A stretch of 64,000 nt of DNA from Gemmiger formicilis (GTDB lineage: Bacteria; Bacillota; Clostridia; Oscillospirales; Ruminococcaceae). Under the pieces are notes generated by a model. That model was not told where the DNA came from and did not search any database. It saw only the letters and a list, made by a program, of their open reading frames with translations. Within the stretch, counting starts at the first letter, position 1, and the number at the start of each line of letters is the position of its first letter. The stretch spans positions 1 to 64,000 of the forward strand of contig NZ_WQOH01000017.1 in NCBI RefSeq assembly GCF_018784445.1, in the 5' to 3' direction. The position numbers and the translations under genes were made by a program. Positions 49,839-58,981 of this stretch are shown here, piece by piece.

Positions 49839-50827
49839 TGATCGCTGCTAACATTATCAGTATGACAATCCTGTTCGCAGTGCCGCTGCTGCTCGTCGCT
49901 ATGGGCGGTATGTTCAGTGAACACTCCGGCGTTATCAACATCGCGCTGGAAGGTATGATGATCATTGGCGCACTGTTTGCCTGCTTTACGCTGCAAGGCC
50001 TGGACCAGAGCGGTTTCGGCCCCGCGCACCCGCAGCTGTCGATGTTCATTGCCATTCTGGTGGCGGGCATTACCGGCATGATCTTCTCGCTGTTCTTGGC
50101 GTTCGCGGCTATCAACCTGAAGGCTGACCAGACCATCGGCGGCACAGCGCTGAACCAGTTTGCCCCCGCATTCGCGGTCGTCATGACCTGGGCCATTCAG
50201 GGCCAGGGCCTGACCACCATCTTCATTCCCAACTGGGTGCGCATCACCCGCGAGACCTTCGGCCTTGCCCCGGTGGACGGCCCCAGCTTCTGGAACAACC
50301 TGATCTTCAAGTATTTCTACCTGACGACTCCGGTCGCCATCGTCCTGTTCATTGCAGCCTACATCGTGCTGTACAAGACTCGCTTTGGCCTGCGTCTGCG
50401 CGCCTGCGGCGAGCATCCCCAGGCGGCGGATTCCGTCGGCATTAACGTTTACAAGATGCGCTATGCAGGTGTGCTGATTTCCGGCCTCCTGGGCGGCATC
50501 GGCGGCCTGGCCTACACGGTGGCAGCCGGTTCCGGCTTCAACTCCGACGTCGGCGGCTACGGCTTCCTGGCGTTGGCCGTTATGATTTTCGGCAACTGGA
50601 AACCGCTGCCGATCCTGGGCGCGTCGCTGTTCTTCGCGCTGTTCAAGGTCATTGCCGCGCTGAACTCCACCCTGAGTTTCCTGCCGAAGTTTGAGGGTGT
50701 CAAGGAAATTTCCAACTTCTACCAGATGCTGCCGTATATCGTCACGATGATCGTGCTGATCTTCACCTCCAAGAACTCCCAGGCCCCCAAGGCCGAGGGC
50801 ATTCCTTACGACAAGGGCAGCCGTTAA
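49835..50827 (+). CDS. nucleoside ABC importer, permease 2 (NupQ-like)
   Basis: A 330-aa permease of the same BPD_transp_2 family: GGMFSEHSGVINIALEGMMI near the start and the coupling loop RLRACGEHPQAADSVGIN. The heterodimeric pair of permeases is usual for nucleoside importers. A terminator-like hairpin (50842-50881) separates it from the pyrimidine-nucleoside phosphorylase gene. Confidence 0.94.
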   Translation: MMIAANIISMTILFAVPLLLVAMGGMFSEHSGVINIALEGMMIIGALFACFTLQGLDQSGFGPAHPQLSMFIAILVAGITGMIFSLFLAFAAINLKADQTIGGTALNQFAPAFAVVMTWAIQGQGLTTIFIPNWVRITRETFGLAPVDGPSFWNNLIFKYFYLTTPVAIVLFIAAYIVLYKTRFGLRLRACGEHPQAADSVGINVYKMRYAGVLISGLLGGIGGLAYTVAAGSGFNSDVGGYGFLALAVMIFGNWKPLPILGASLFFALFKVIAALNSTLSFLPKFEGVKEISNFYQMLPYIVTMIVLIFTSKNSQAPKAEGIPYDKGSR

Positions 50828-50841
50828 TCACAACAGTACGC

Positions 50842-50881
50842 AGGGCCGCCCGGTTGAACTGCCGGGTGGCCTCTGCTTTTT
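50842..50881 (+). terminator. terminator or attenuator before the phosphorylase gene
   Basis: Stem GGCCGCCCGGT / TGCCGGGTGGCC followed by TCTGCTTTTT, directly abutting the AAAAGGAG of the next gene. Since no promoter fits in the remaining bases, the next gene needs read-through, so this likely sets a lower level. Confidence 0.75.
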
Positions 50882-50896
50882 AAAAGGAGAAAAATT

Positions 50897-52219
50897 ATGC
50901 GAATGTACGATGTTATCGCCAAGAAACGCGACGGCGGTACGCTGAACCATGACGAGCTTGCCTTTGCCGTCAACGGCTATGTGGCAGGGGACGTGCCCGA
51001 CTACCAGATGTCGGCGCTGCTCATGGCGATTTACCTGCGCGGCATGACTGACGAGGAGACCGCCATGCTGACCGACGTCATGGCCCACTCCGGCGATATG
51101 GTCGATCTGTCCGCCATCGCGGGCATCAAGGCAGACAAGCACTCCACCGGCGGCGTCGGCGACAAGACGACGCTGGTCATTGCGCCCATCGTCGCAGCCT
51201 GCGGCGTGAAGATTGCCAAGATGAGCGGCCGTGGCCTCGGCCACACCGGCGGCACGATCGATAAGATGGAGTCTGTGCCCGGCACCCGCACGAGCCTGAC
51301 CCAGGAGGAGTTCTTCAAGCAGGTCAACGAGATTGGCATTTCGGTTATCGGCCAGAGCGGCAAAATTGCTGTGGCCGACAAAAAAATGTACGCCCTGCGC
51401 GATGTGACCGCCACAGTCGGCTGCATTCCGCTGATTGCCTCCTCCATCATGTCCAAAAAGCTGGCCGCCGGTTCCGACGCCATTTTGCTGGACGTCACGA
51501 TGGGCGACGGCGCGTTCATGAAGGATCTGGACGGTGCCCTGGAGCTGGCCCGCCAGATGGTTGCCATCGGCACGGCCCATGGCCGCAAGGTTGCGGCGCT
51601 CATCACCGATATGGACAAGCCCCTCGGCTACAACATCGGCAACTCGCTGGAAGTGGCCGAGAGCATGGCCGTTTTGCAGGGCAAAGGCCCGGTCGATTTG
51701 ACCGAGGTCTGCCTGCAGCTGGCCAGCAATATGCTGGTGCTGGCGGGCAAGGGCGATATGCCCACCTGCCGCAAACTGGCCGAGAGCGTCATTGCCGACG
51801 GCACGGCCTTTGAAAAATGCTGCCGGATGTTTGCGGCCCAGGGCGGCGATATCAGCGTGCTGAAAGACGCCGACAAGTTCCGGAAAGCCAAGTACAGCTA
51901 TGAGCTGACCGCCCAGGCTGACGGCTATATCTATAAGAATGACGTTGAGAAGATCGGCAACGCCAGCGTGCTGCTGGGCGCGGGCCGCATCAAGAAAGAG
52001 GACAGCATCGACTTTGCCGCCGGTATCACGATGCACAAAAAGCTTGGCGATTACGTCAAAGCGGGGGAGAGCATCTGCACGTTCTACGCTGACGACGAGA
52101 GCCTGTTTGACGCAGCCGAGGAAATGTACCGCGGCGGCCTCATCATCCGTGCCGAAAAGCCGACCGTCCCGCCGCTGATTTACGCCCGCGTGACCGCAGA
52201 CGGTGTGGAGCGGTTCTGA
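50897..52219 (+). CDS. pdp: pyrimidine-nucleoside phosphorylase
   Basis: Splits uridine, thymidine and deoxyuridine with phosphate. The 440-aa product has the family signature SGRGLGHTGGTIDKMES, the phosphate-binding KHSTGGVGDKTTL, and the N-terminal helical domain (MSALLMAIYLRGMTDEE). The C-terminal PYNP domain is complete. It closes the salvage region that starts with deoD and cdd: import by the BMP/ABC system, deamination, then phosphorolysis. Thymidine phosphorylase (deoA) is a close alternative name. Confidence 0.95.
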   Translation: MRMYDVIAKKRDGGTLNHDELAFAVNGYVAGDVPDYQMSALLMAIYLRGMTDEETAMLTDVMAHSGDMVDLSAIAGIKADKHSTGGVGDKTTLVIAPIVAACGVKIAKMSGRGLGHTGGTIDKMESVPGTRTSLTQEEFFKQVNEIGISVIGQSGKIAVADKKMYALRDVTATVGCIPLIASSIMSKKLAAGSDAILLDVTMGDGAFMKDLDGALELARQMVAIGTAHGRKVAALITDMDKPLGYNIGNSLEVAESMAVLQGKGPVDLTEVCLQLASNMLVLAGKGDMPTCRKLAESVIADGTAFEKCCRMFAAQGGDISVLKDADKFRKAKYSYELTAQADGYIYKNDVEKIGNASVLLGAGRIKKEDSIDFAAGITMHKKLGDYVKAGESICTFYADDESLFDAAEEMYRGGLIIRAEKPTVPPLIYARVTADGVERF

Positions 52220-52234
52220 TTCCTTAACTGCTCC

Positions 52235-52313
52235 GTAGGGGCCGGGCATGCCCGGCCCCTACAAGCCTGCCCGGAAAAGCCTTGTAGAGGCGGCATATAT
52301 GCCGCCCGCGCGG
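52235..52313. repeat. two palindromic repeat units after pdp
   Basis: GTAGGGGCCGGGCATGCCC...CCCCTAC (52235-52262), a perfect 28-base palindrome, then GTAGAGGCGGCATATATGCCGCCC (from 52284) with a different core. Confidence 0.88.
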
Positions 52314-52323
52314 TCTTTACAAC

Positions 52324-52366
52324 AAAAGAGCCTTGCAACGCATCAACACGCTGCAAGGCTCTTTTT
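52324..52366. terminator. bidirectional terminator
   Basis: Stem AAAGAGCCTTGCA.CG / CG.TGCAAGGCTCTTT with T-rich ends on both strands. It serves pdp and the convergent hypothetical gene, whose stop codon it overlaps. Confidence 0.88.
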
Positions 52367-52757
52367 ATTTCTTCTTCCGTTTCAGCCAGAACACCTTGAA
52401 TTTGCTGTACCCATTCGCCTTGTCCGCGTCAAATTCCTCGGTCAGCACGTACCGTTTGCGGGCATTATCAAACTGTAAAGCATTTCCACTTTCCTGCACG
52501 TCGGTCAGATAGCGGGGGATGGCGGTCTGCTGGCTCTCAAACTCCGGCTCGCGGTCCCACAAAATTTTACCGTCAGCGTCAAAGCCGTGCGCCCATACGC
52601 TGAACACCAGGCAGGCGGCCTCGCCATAGCAGTAGCGCTCAAACCGGATGCGGCCATCCAGATAAAACAGCATACAATCGCGGAAATGTGTTTCCAACTC
52701 TTTTTCATAGCGGCGTCCGCATCCGGTACCGGCAAAATCGGCAGCATTGGCAGTCAT
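52365..52757 (-). CDS. hypothetical protein, 130 aa
   Basis: I do not recognise this family. The protein is soluble with mixed charge, no signal peptide or membrane helix. It begins MTANAADFAGTGCGRRYEKE and ends in a basic KVFWLKRKKK tail. The centre (LFYLDGRIRFERYCYGEAA) has aromatic and charged residues. A GGAGGGC ribosome site precedes the ATG. A palindromic repeat lies between it and the upstream ABC genes, so it is probably its own unit. Confidence 0.7.
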   Translation of the reverse strand: MTANAADFAGTGCGRRYEKELETHFRDCMLFYLDGRIRFERYCYGEAACLVFSVWAHGFDADGKILWDREPEFESQQTAIPRYLTDVQESGNALQFDNARKRYVLTEEFDADKANGYSKFKVFWLKRKKK

Positions 52758-52823
52758 GGCGTGCCCTCCTGTTTGTTGATGGTTTCATTATACAGCAGGG
52801 CAGATAAAATGGCAAGCACAGTT

Positions 52824-52883
52824 GTAGGGGCCGGGCATGCCCGGCCCGCGCGTGTAAGGCAGACGCCCACTTGCGGCCCCTGC
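52824..52883. repeat. palindromic repeat unit upstream of the 130-aa gene
   Basis: GTAGGGGCCGGGCATGCCCGGCCC, spacer with GTAAGGCAGACGCCC, then TGCGGCCCCTGC. It is a full unit whose right end is slightly degraded. Confidence 0.8.
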
Positions 52884-52896
52884 ATGGCGGCAAACT

Positions 52897-53631
52897 TTAC
52901 GCCTTCACATCCCGCTTCTCCAACACGACCCCCGCAATCACAAACACCGCCGCCAGCCATCCCGCGCACGCCAGCAAAAACGGCACGGCATTCCCGGCCA
53001 GCATATCCTCGCTGCGGTTGGCGTTCATGCCCTGCTGCATCAGGCAGTAGGGCCACAGCAGGGAAAAGCCTTTGCTGCCCAGCAGCATCCCCATAATGCC
53101 GCCGACCAGCCCTAAGAAAATCGGCACCGCAAAACTGCGGATCAGCATTGCCAGCACAAGCTGCGCCGCCGCCACGGCCAGCCCGCCCAAAACGCCGCGC
53201 AGCATAAAGAATAACGTGGAGACAGGCGGCCAATCGGTAAACCCGGCAAACAGCCGCCCGCAGACCAGATACAAAATATACACAAACACCTGTGTAAAGC
53301 ACATCAGCTTTACAACAACCAAAAACTTCGCCAGGAACAAATCAAACGGCCGCACCGGCACGGCCATAATCAAATTCCAGTTGTGCCCCATATGTTCCAG
53401 CCGCCACAGGTAGGCAGCATACGCCGACACCATCGCCGGGAAGAACAGCATCGAATAAAACAGCGTGTGCTGTGTCCATAAACTGTACCACTGCTCGGTC
53501 AGAATCTCGAGATTTTGCAGATAATTGAAGGTCCCATACCCGGCAGAAATCAGCGGAAGCACCACAAACATGGCCCAAATCGGCGAGGCGTGCAGCTTGC
53601 GGTTTTCCGCAACAATACAACGTTTCAGCAT
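52897..53631 (-). CDS. ABC-2 type permease, lantibiotic-immunity-like (second permease)
   Basis: A 244-aa protein with six membrane helices. It resembles the MutG/MutE and LanG-type permeases of lantibiotic self-immunity and bacitracin-type exporters (EHMGHNWNLIMAVPVRPFDLFLAKF is characteristic). It lies three bases after the companion permease gene. The operon order ATPase-permease-permease suits a LanFEG-like efflux system, but no lantibiotic gene is present, so protection against an outside peptide is more likely. Confidence 0.85.
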   Translation of the reverse strand: MLKRCIVAENRKLHASPIWAMFVVLPLISAGYGTFNYLQNLEILTEQWYSLWTQHTLFYSMLFFPAMVSAYAAYLWRLEHMGHNWNLIMAVPVRPFDLFLAKFLVVVKLMCFTQVFVYILYLVCGRLFAGFTDWPPVSTLFFMLRGVLGGLAVAAAQLVLAMLIRSFAVPIFLGLVGGIMGMLLGSKGFSLLWPYCLMQQGMNANRSEDMLAGNAVPFLLACAGWLAAVFVIAGVVLEKRDVKA

Positions 53632-53634
53632 TCG

Positions 53635-54387
53635 TTATACCTCCTTGTCGCGCATCATGCGCCAGACCGCTGCAAACAGCACTGCCGCCAGCGCCGCGGT
53701 GAACGCCAGCAGCCCCCAGTTGAAGGGCCGTGTGCCGTACAGGACCGTGTGCGTCTCCTGGTCCCAGACGGCGACCTCGTAACTGCTCAGCGGGACAAAA
53801 TATCCCCACGGCACAAAATAGCTGACGATGGGCGGCATAAACGCCGAGAACAGCCCTACCAACGCCCCTACAATGCTGACGCAGAGCGCAGGCAGCGGAT
53901 TTTCCCACGCCAGCATCAGCAGCAGCTCGGATAAATACAGCATCACATCCACGGCCAGCGTGCAGCCGCCCAGATAAAACAGCTGCCCCACCGGCAGCGC
54001 CTCGGTGTAGTGCTGCGTGCGCCCCAGCAAAACCGCCGCGCCCATTTCCAGCGCGACCATCAAAACGACCTCGCCGATGCCGAACGCCGCCTTGGCCGCA
54101 AACAGGCTGCGGCGGCTTTGCAGCGTGTACAGGAGCTTTGTCGTGCTGCCCTTGACCTCAATATCCCACAACCGGCTTGCCAGCAGTGCCATGACCACTG
54201 GCATCAAAATCGCGTTGAGCACCGGCAGGGCGTACAGCAGGGCGCTGTACGCGTTGGCCAATTCCTCCGGGTCGTTGGAAGTAAGCCGCCCAGTCCAGAG
54301 GAACACGACCACCGGCACAACCAGACAAATCGCTAAATCGTGGCGGCGGTGCGCCTTTTGAAATTCCGCGTGCAATGCGCTTAGCAT
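53635..54387 (-). CDS. ABC-2 type permease, lantibiotic-immunity-like (first permease)
   Basis: A 250-aa protein with six helices, related to the permease after it: LHAEFQKAHRRHDLAICLVVP at the start, then LLASRLWDIEVKGSTTKLLYTLQSRRSLFAAK, the typical loop after helix 2 in this subfamily. It sits one base after the ATPase gene stop and three before the next permease. Confidence 0.85.
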   Translation of the reverse strand: MLSALHAEFQKAHRRHDLAICLVVPVVVFLWTGRLTSNDPEELANAYSALLYALPVLNAILMPVVMALLASRLWDIEVKGSTTKLLYTLQSRRSLFAAKAAFGIGEVVLMVALEMGAAVLLGRTQHYTEALPVGQLFYLGGCTLAVDVMLYLSELLLMLAWENPLPALCVSIVGALVGLFSAFMPPIVSYFVPWGYFVPLSSYEVAVWDQETHTVLYGTRPFNWGLLAFTAALAAVLFAAVWRMMRDKEV

Positions 54388-54388
54388 A

Positions 54389-55297
54389 TCAGTCCGCCTC
54401 CTCGTTGGCCGTCAGGCTCAGGAAAATTTCTTCCAGCGTCTTGGTGTGGGGCGTCAGTTCCACCACACCCGCGCCGTTCATGGCCAGCTGCTGCACCAGC
54501 GCGGCCAGCAGGTCATCCCGCAGCGGCGGCAGGGTAACGCAGCCGCCGTCTGCCGCGATGCCGTGCGCCCTCAAAATCGGCGCGGCCTTGGCGGGGTCCA
54601 GCAGCCGCAGCGTCACGCTGCCCCGGCTGTGACGCTGCAATTCGGCCAGCGGCCCCTCAAACAGCATATGGCCATGGTCGATGATGCCCACCTGCTCGAC
54701 CATCTGCTCCATCTCGCCCAAAAGGTGGCTCGAGATCAGCACCGTTGCCCCGGTAGCGGCGGGCATATCCTGGATGAGCGCCCGCATTTCCTGGATGCCC
54801 GCGGGGTCCAGACCGTTCGTCGGCTCGTCCAAGATCAGCAGCTTCGGGCTGCCCAGCAGTGCCATGGCGATACCGAGCCGCTGTTTCATGCCCAGCGAAT
54901 ACTGCCCCACCTTGCGGCTGCGGTCCTGCGCCAGGTGGACGATATCCAGGACGCGGCCAATGTCTTTGTGGGGCACGCCCTTTAAGTCGGCGACGATTTC
55001 CAGGTTTTCCTGCGCGGTCAGGTGCAGGTAGCCAGCCGGGTTTTCAATCAGGCTGCCGGTCTGGCGCAGCAGAGCCAGGCGGCTTTCGCGGGTCAGCGGC
55101 TGGCCCAGCAGCCGCACGCTGCCGGACGTCGGGTGGATCAGCCCCAGCAGCATCTTCATTGTCGTGGATTTGCCAGCACCGTTCGGCCCGATGAACCCAT
55201 ACACGCAGCCCTGGGGCACGTGCAGCTCCACATGGTCAACGGCCATCCGCGTACCGTACTGCTTGCACAGGGATTTTGTCTCAATTACCGTTTGCAT
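54389..55297 (-). CDS. ABC transporter ATP-binding protein (BcrA/LanF-like)
   Basis: A 302-aa ATPase: Walker A GPNGAGKST, Q-loop in RQTGSLIENPAGY, signature YSLGMKQRLGIA, Walker B LLILDEPTNGLDP and the switch His in ISSHLL. The C-terminal extension is the BcrA-type regulatory tail. ATG 55297 is chosen for its AAAGGAG; a longer frame to 55333 lacks one. It leads the efflux operon and is divergent from the two-component genes, which likely control it. Confidence 0.93.
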   Translation of the reverse strand: MQTVIETKSLCKQYGTRMAVDHVELHVPQGCVYGFIGPNGAGKSTTMKMLLGLIHPTSGSVRLLGQPLTRESRLALLRQTGSLIENPAGYLHLTAQENLEIVADLKGVPHKDIGRVLDIVHLAQDRSRKVGQYSLGMKQRLGIAMALLGSPKLLILDEPTNGLDPAGIQEMRALIQDMPAATGATVLISSHLLGEMEQMVEQVGIIDHGHMLFEGPLAELQRHSRGSVTLRLLDPAKAAPILRAHGIAADGGCVTLPPLRDDLLAALVQQLAMNGAGVVELTPHTKTLEEIFLSLTANEEAD

Positions 55298-55373
55298 TGT
55301 CAACGCTCCTTTTTGTTTCGGTGGTTTCAGCATACACTGCCGACCTTAAAGGAGCTGTAAGGGCAGCTTAATT

Positions 55374-55402
55374 TTGACTTAAATTTGGGGGCGTGTTATG
55401 GT
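55374..55402 (+). promoter_or_regulatory. possible promoter for the two-component operon
   Basis: TTGACT (55374-55379), 17-base spacer, TATGGT (55397-55402). The -35 is surrounded by TTAATTTTGACTTAAATTT, an imperfect repeat that could be a regulator site. A palindromic repeat lies between it and the gene. Confidence 0.4.
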
Positions 55403-55429
55403 GGAGCTGATTGAATCGTTGTATGATAG

Positions 55430-55515
55430 GTAGGGGCCGGGCATACCCGGCCCGCAGCCGCATGGCAGATGACCGTTTCAGGAAAAGCCGTGGGCCGCAT
55501 ATGTGCGGCCCCTAC
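55430..55515. repeat. full palindromic repeat unit (86 bp)
   Basis: Starts GTAGGGGCCGGGCATACCC and ends GGGCCGCATATGTGCGGCCCCTAC. The two ends have different cores, and the spacer has TTTCAGGAAAAGCC. It is in the leader of the two-component genes. Confidence 0.88.
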
Positions 55516-55546
55516 ATTCTCAACACCAATGTAAAGGGATGCAACC

Positions 55547-56251
55547 ATGACCACCATCTACGACGCTGATATTCTCCTTGTCGATGATAACCCCGACCTG
55601 CTCGCCCTTGTGGCGGATAACCTCCACACGGCGGGCTACAAAACCGTGCGCACCGCCGCCAGCTGTGCCGATGCCAAAACCGCCTTTGCCCGCCGCCGCC
55701 CCGAATTGATGATTTTGGACATCAACCTGCCCGACGGCGACGGCTTCGGGCTGTTCCGCGACCTGCACGCAGGATCCGATGTGCCGGCGCTGTTTCTCTC
55801 GGCCCGGGATGCCGACGCCGATCGGCTGTTCGGCTTAGGCCTCGGCGCGGACGACTACCTGACAAAACCGTTTCTGATGCAGGAACTGCTCCTGCGCGTC
55901 CAGCATATTTTGCAGCGCGCCTACCGGGCCGAACTGTGCCGCCCCCGCACAGTAGCGCTGGGCAGTGTCACGGTGGACCTGCAGGACGCCGCTGTTCACC
56001 GCGCGGAGGGCACTGCCGCGCTGACCGCCACCGAGCGGGCCATTCTGCAAAAGCTGGCCGATGAGCGCGGGCATATCGTGACCTACGACGCTCTGTGTGA
56101 GGCCGTCTGGGGCGCGGACTACTACGGCTATGAGAACAGCCTGAACGTACACATCCGCCATTTGCGGGAGAAAATCGAGGCCGATCCCGGCCGCCCGCAG
56201 TGGCTTGTGACCGCCCGGGGCATCGGCTACAAACTGGCAGGGGAGATGTGA
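55547..56251 (+). CDS. OmpR-family response regulator
   Basis: A 234-aa regulator. Receiver: Asp13/Asp14 in LLVDDN, phospho-acceptor Asp58 in MILDINLPDGDGF, Lys107 in LTKPF. C-terminal winged helix (about 135-232): LTATERAILQKLADERG, NSLNVHIRHLREKIE and ARGIGYKL. It is coupled to the kinase gene that starts at its stop codon. The divergent ABC efflux genes are the natural target. Confidence 0.94.
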   Translation: MTTIYDADILLVDDNPDLLALVADNLHTAGYKTVRTAASCADAKTAFARRRPELMILDINLPDGDGFGLFRDLHAGSDVPALFLSARDADADRLFGLGLGADDYLTKPFLMQELLLRVQHILQRAYRAELCRPRTVALGSVTVDLQDAAVHRAEGTAALTATERAILQKLADERGHIVTYDALCEAVWGADYYGYENSLNVHIRHLREKIEADPGRPQWLVTARGIGYKLAGEM

Positions 56252-56253
56252 AG

Positions 56254-57630
56254 TTGAAAACCTTTACACGCATGATACGCCGCTATGTGCTGGCCACGGC
56301 AGCGGTGGTGTTGCTGGTGGTGAGCCTGCTGCTGGGGCTGACGGTCTATCTGGGCCTGCATTACGGCGAAACATCCGACGACCGTGCCCGCATCGGCACA
56401 CTGGCCGAGGCCCTGACCCCCACCGCCGACGGCCTGCAATTTGACCCCGCCCAAACGCCTGCCCAGTGGATGCAGGGCTACGCCTGGGCCATGGTGCTGG
56501 ATGGGAACGGCACAGTCATCTGGCAGTACGACCTGCCGAAAAATTTAAATAAACGCTACACAGCGTCGGAAATCGCGTCCTTCTCCCGCTGGTATCTCGA
56601 CGATTGGCCGGTGTTCTGCTGGACGCCGGACTACGGTTTGTTTGTGGCGGCGCAGCCCCGCGGCTCGGTCTGGAAGTACAACATTTACAGCAGTGCCGCC
56701 CTGATGTACGCTGCGGCAGCGGGCCTGCTGCCTACGCTGGGGGTGCTGCTGGCCGCTGTGGTGGGGTGCTGCGTCTTTTTCAGCTGGCGGGGGGCGCGGC
56801 AGCTGCGGGCCATTGCGGCAGGGCTGGACACCATTGCCGACGGCGGCACGGTGGAACTACCCACCACCGGCTATGCGGGCGAGCTGGCCGACGCGGTCAA
56901 CCGCGCCAGTGAGCAGCTGCGCCGCCGCAAGGAAATCATTGCCCGGCGGGACGACGCGCGGACGAACTGGATCGCCGGGGTCAGCCATGATGTGCGCACA
57001 CCGCTGGCGCTGATTCTGGGCTGGGCCGAACAGCTGGAACAGGACGCCGCGCTGCCCGCCGCCGTGCGGCAGAAGGCCGGGAACATCCGCACCCAGAGTG
57101 AGAAGCTGCGGGCGCTCATCGAGGATTTGAACCTGACCAGCAAACTGCAATACGGCGCACAGCCGCTGCGCCGCCAGCCTGTGCAGGCCGGGCCCTTGCT
57201 GCGCCGCCTGGCCGCCGAGTTCTGCGAAAGCCCGCTGGCGGTGGGCTGCGACATGGCGGTGGAACTGTCGCCCGATGCTGACAAGGCTGTGCTGCACGCC
57301 GATGCCGCCCTGCTGGGGCGCGCGGTGGAAAATCTCTTGAACAACGCTGCACGCCACAACGCCCCCGGCGTGCATATCACGCTGGCGGCGGCCCTGCGCG
57401 AAAACGCGCTGGAACTGACAGTGGCCGACGATGGCGCGGGCTACCCGGCAGCGGTGCTGCACGCCTTGCAGACCGGTGAAACAGGGGCAAATACGCCCCA
57501 CATCCTAGGTCTGCACGTTGTCGAGCAGATCGCCCAGGCCCACGGCGGCAGTGTGCAGTTTATGCAGAACGCACCGCAGGGGGCAAAGGCCGTGGTGACA
57601 TTGCCCACAGAAAATCAGGCACATAGGTAG
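56254..57630 (+). CDS. sensor histidine kinase (HAMP, HisKA, HATPase)
   Basis: A 458-aa kinase. Membrane helix 1 is at about residues 10-32, an outside domain of about 110 residues follows, then helix 2 (about 153-175), a HAMP-like linker, His245 in GVSHDVRTPLALILG, the N-box LLNNAARHN and the G-box DDGAGYP. The start is ambiguous: TTG 56254 has GGGGAG at eight bases, while GTG 56248 overlaps the regulator stop. The signal is probably a cell-envelope-active compound, judged from the adjacent ABC efflux genes. Confidence 0.92.
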   Translation: MKTFTRMIRRYVLATAAVVLLVVSLLLGLTVYLGLHYGETSDDRARIGTLAEALTPTADGLQFDPAQTPAQWMQGYAWAMVLDGNGTVIWQYDLPKNLNKRYTASEIASFSRWYLDDWPVFCWTPDYGLFVAAQPRGSVWKYNIYSSAALMYAAAAGLLPTLGVLLAAVVGCCVFFSWRGARQLRAIAAGLDTIADGGTVELPTTGYAGELADAVNRASEQLRRRKEIIARRDDARTNWIAGVSHDVRTPLALILGWAEQLEQDAALPAAVRQKAGNIRTQSEKLRALIEDLNLTSKLQYGAQPLRRQPVQAGPLLRRLAAEFCESPLAVGCDMAVELSPDADKAVLHADAALLGRAVENLLNNAARHNAPGVHITLAAALRENALELTVADDGAGYPAAVLHALQTGETGANTPHILGLHVVEQIAQAHGGSVQFMQNAPQGAKAVVTLPTENQAHR

Positions 57631-57716
57631 GGGCGGGAATTGTGCGGTATTGCCTTAGCTCTCTCGAAATGTCGCGCTTGCCGTACGGTGGAGGGCCGGG
57701 CATGCCCGGCCCCTAT
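57627..57716. repeat. composite repeat: palindromic unit plus MITE end
   Basis: Begins GTAGGGGCGGGAATTGTGCGG, continues with TATTGCCTTA as at the right end of the 31456-31627 element, then CTTGCCGTACGG, and ends GGGCCGGGCATGCCCGGCCCCTAT. It looks like two repeat families joined. Confidence 0.75.
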
Positions 57717-57767
57717 GGGGAATGCGATACTTTTTTCACTCCGCACAAAAAATCATCCAGATTTTAG

Positions 57768-57796
57768 TGGATTTTTTCTGTATGACCTTGTATAAT
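57768..57796 (+). promoter_or_regulatory. promoter for ispDF
   Basis: TGGATT (57768-57773), 17-base spacer, TATAAT (57791-57796), about 36 bases before the ATG. Confidence 0.55.
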
Positions 57797-57831
57797 ATTT
57801 ATTATACCTATATAAAGGGGGCACTTCGCCC

Positions 57832-58968
57832 ATGGAAAACCAAAACCTGCCCGCCGTGTCCGCCATCATCGTGGCGGCGGGCGCGTCCCGCCGAATGGGA
57901 TTTGATAAACTCAGCTTCCGTCTGCCGGATGGCCGCACCGTGTTGGAGACAAGCTGCGCCACCCTGGCTGCGCACCCGGCTGTCACCCAGCTGGTGCTGG
58001 TCTGCGGCGGCAACCGCGCCGCCTGCGAGGCAATCGCCGCCGCCTGCCCCAAGCCCTGTGCCGTTGTGCAGGGCGGGGCCACCCGCGCCGACAGCGTGCG
58101 CAACGGCCTGGCCGCCGCCACCGGGGAACTGGTCGCCATCCATGATGCCGCCCGCCCCTTTATCAGCGCCGAGGTCATCACCGCAGCGCTGACCGCTGCC
58201 GCCGCTTCTGGCGCGGCGGCCCCCGCTGTGCCGGTCAAGGACACCATCAAAATTGCGGACAAGTCCGGCCGCGTCGTCGAGACGCCCGACCGCGCCGCGC
58301 TCTACGCCGTGCAGACGCCCCAGTGCTTTCAGCGCACACTGTATTTGCAGGCGCTGGATGCCGTCACCGGCGAAAAAGCGAGCCTTGTCACCGACGATTG
58401 CAGCCTGTTTGAGCTGGCGGGCCTGCCGATCACGCTGACGGCGGGGGACTACGCCAACTACAAAATCACCACCAAAGAGGACCTACAAAAGGAGAAAACC
58501 ATGCGCATTGGTCACGGATATGATGTTCACCGCCTTGTGGAGGACCGCAAGCTGATTCTGGGCGGCGTCGAAGTACCCTACGAGAAGGGACTGCTCGGCC
58601 ACTCGGACGCTGACGTACTGCTGCACGCCGTCATGGACGCTGTGCTGGGCGCGGCGGCGCTGGGGGACATCGGCCAGCATTTCCCTGATACCGACCCCGC
58701 TTACAAGGGCGCGGACTCGCTGGCACTGACCCGCGAGGTGGCAAAAATCATCGCCCAGCACGGCTATAAAGTCGGCAACATCGACGCCACGATTTTGTGC
58801 CAGCGCCCCAAGCTGGCCCCGCACATCCCGGCCATGCGCCAGAACATTGCCGACGCCTTCGGCCTGCCGTTGGACGCCGTCAGCGTGAAGGCCACCACTG
58901 AGGAACACCTCGGCTTCACCGGCGAGGGCCTCGGCATCGCCGCCCACGCGGTGGCGCTGATTGAGTAA
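57832..58968 (+). CDS. ispDF: bifunctional IspD-IspF: MEP cytidylyltransferase / MEcPP synthase
   Basis: A 378-aa fusion of two MEP-pathway enzymes. Residues 1-220 are IspD, joining CTP to [31 protein letters not shown] and TPQCF. Residues 224-378 are IspF, the zinc enzyme making the cyclic diphosphate: [23 protein letters not shown] and [13 protein letters not shown]. IspE acts between these steps and is not here. At the joint the sequence is AAAAGGAGAAAACCATG in frame, a good ribosome site plus start codon at 58501, so IspF might also be made alone. Ispd and IspF genes are often adjacent in other species, so this may be a recent stop-codon loss. Confidence 0.95.
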   Translation: MENQNLPAVSAIIVAAGASRRMGFDKLSFRLPDGRTVLETSCATLAAHPAVTQLVLVCGGNRAACEAIAAACPKPCAVVQGGATRADSVRNGLAAATGELVAIHDAARPFISAEVITAALTAAAASGAAAPAVPVKDTIKIADKSGRVVETPDRAALYAVQTPQCFQRTLYLQALDAVTGEKASLVTDDCSLFELAGLPITLTAGDYANYKITTKEDLQKEKTMRIGHGYDVHRLVEDRKLILGGVEVPYEKGLLGHSDADVLLHAVMDAVLGAAALGDIGQHFPDTDPAYKGADSLALTREVAKIIAQHGYKVGNIDATILCQRPKLAPHIPAMRQNIADAFGLPLDAVSVKATTEEHLGFTGEGLGIAAHAVALIE

Positions 58969-58981
58969 ACAAGGGCGGTTT

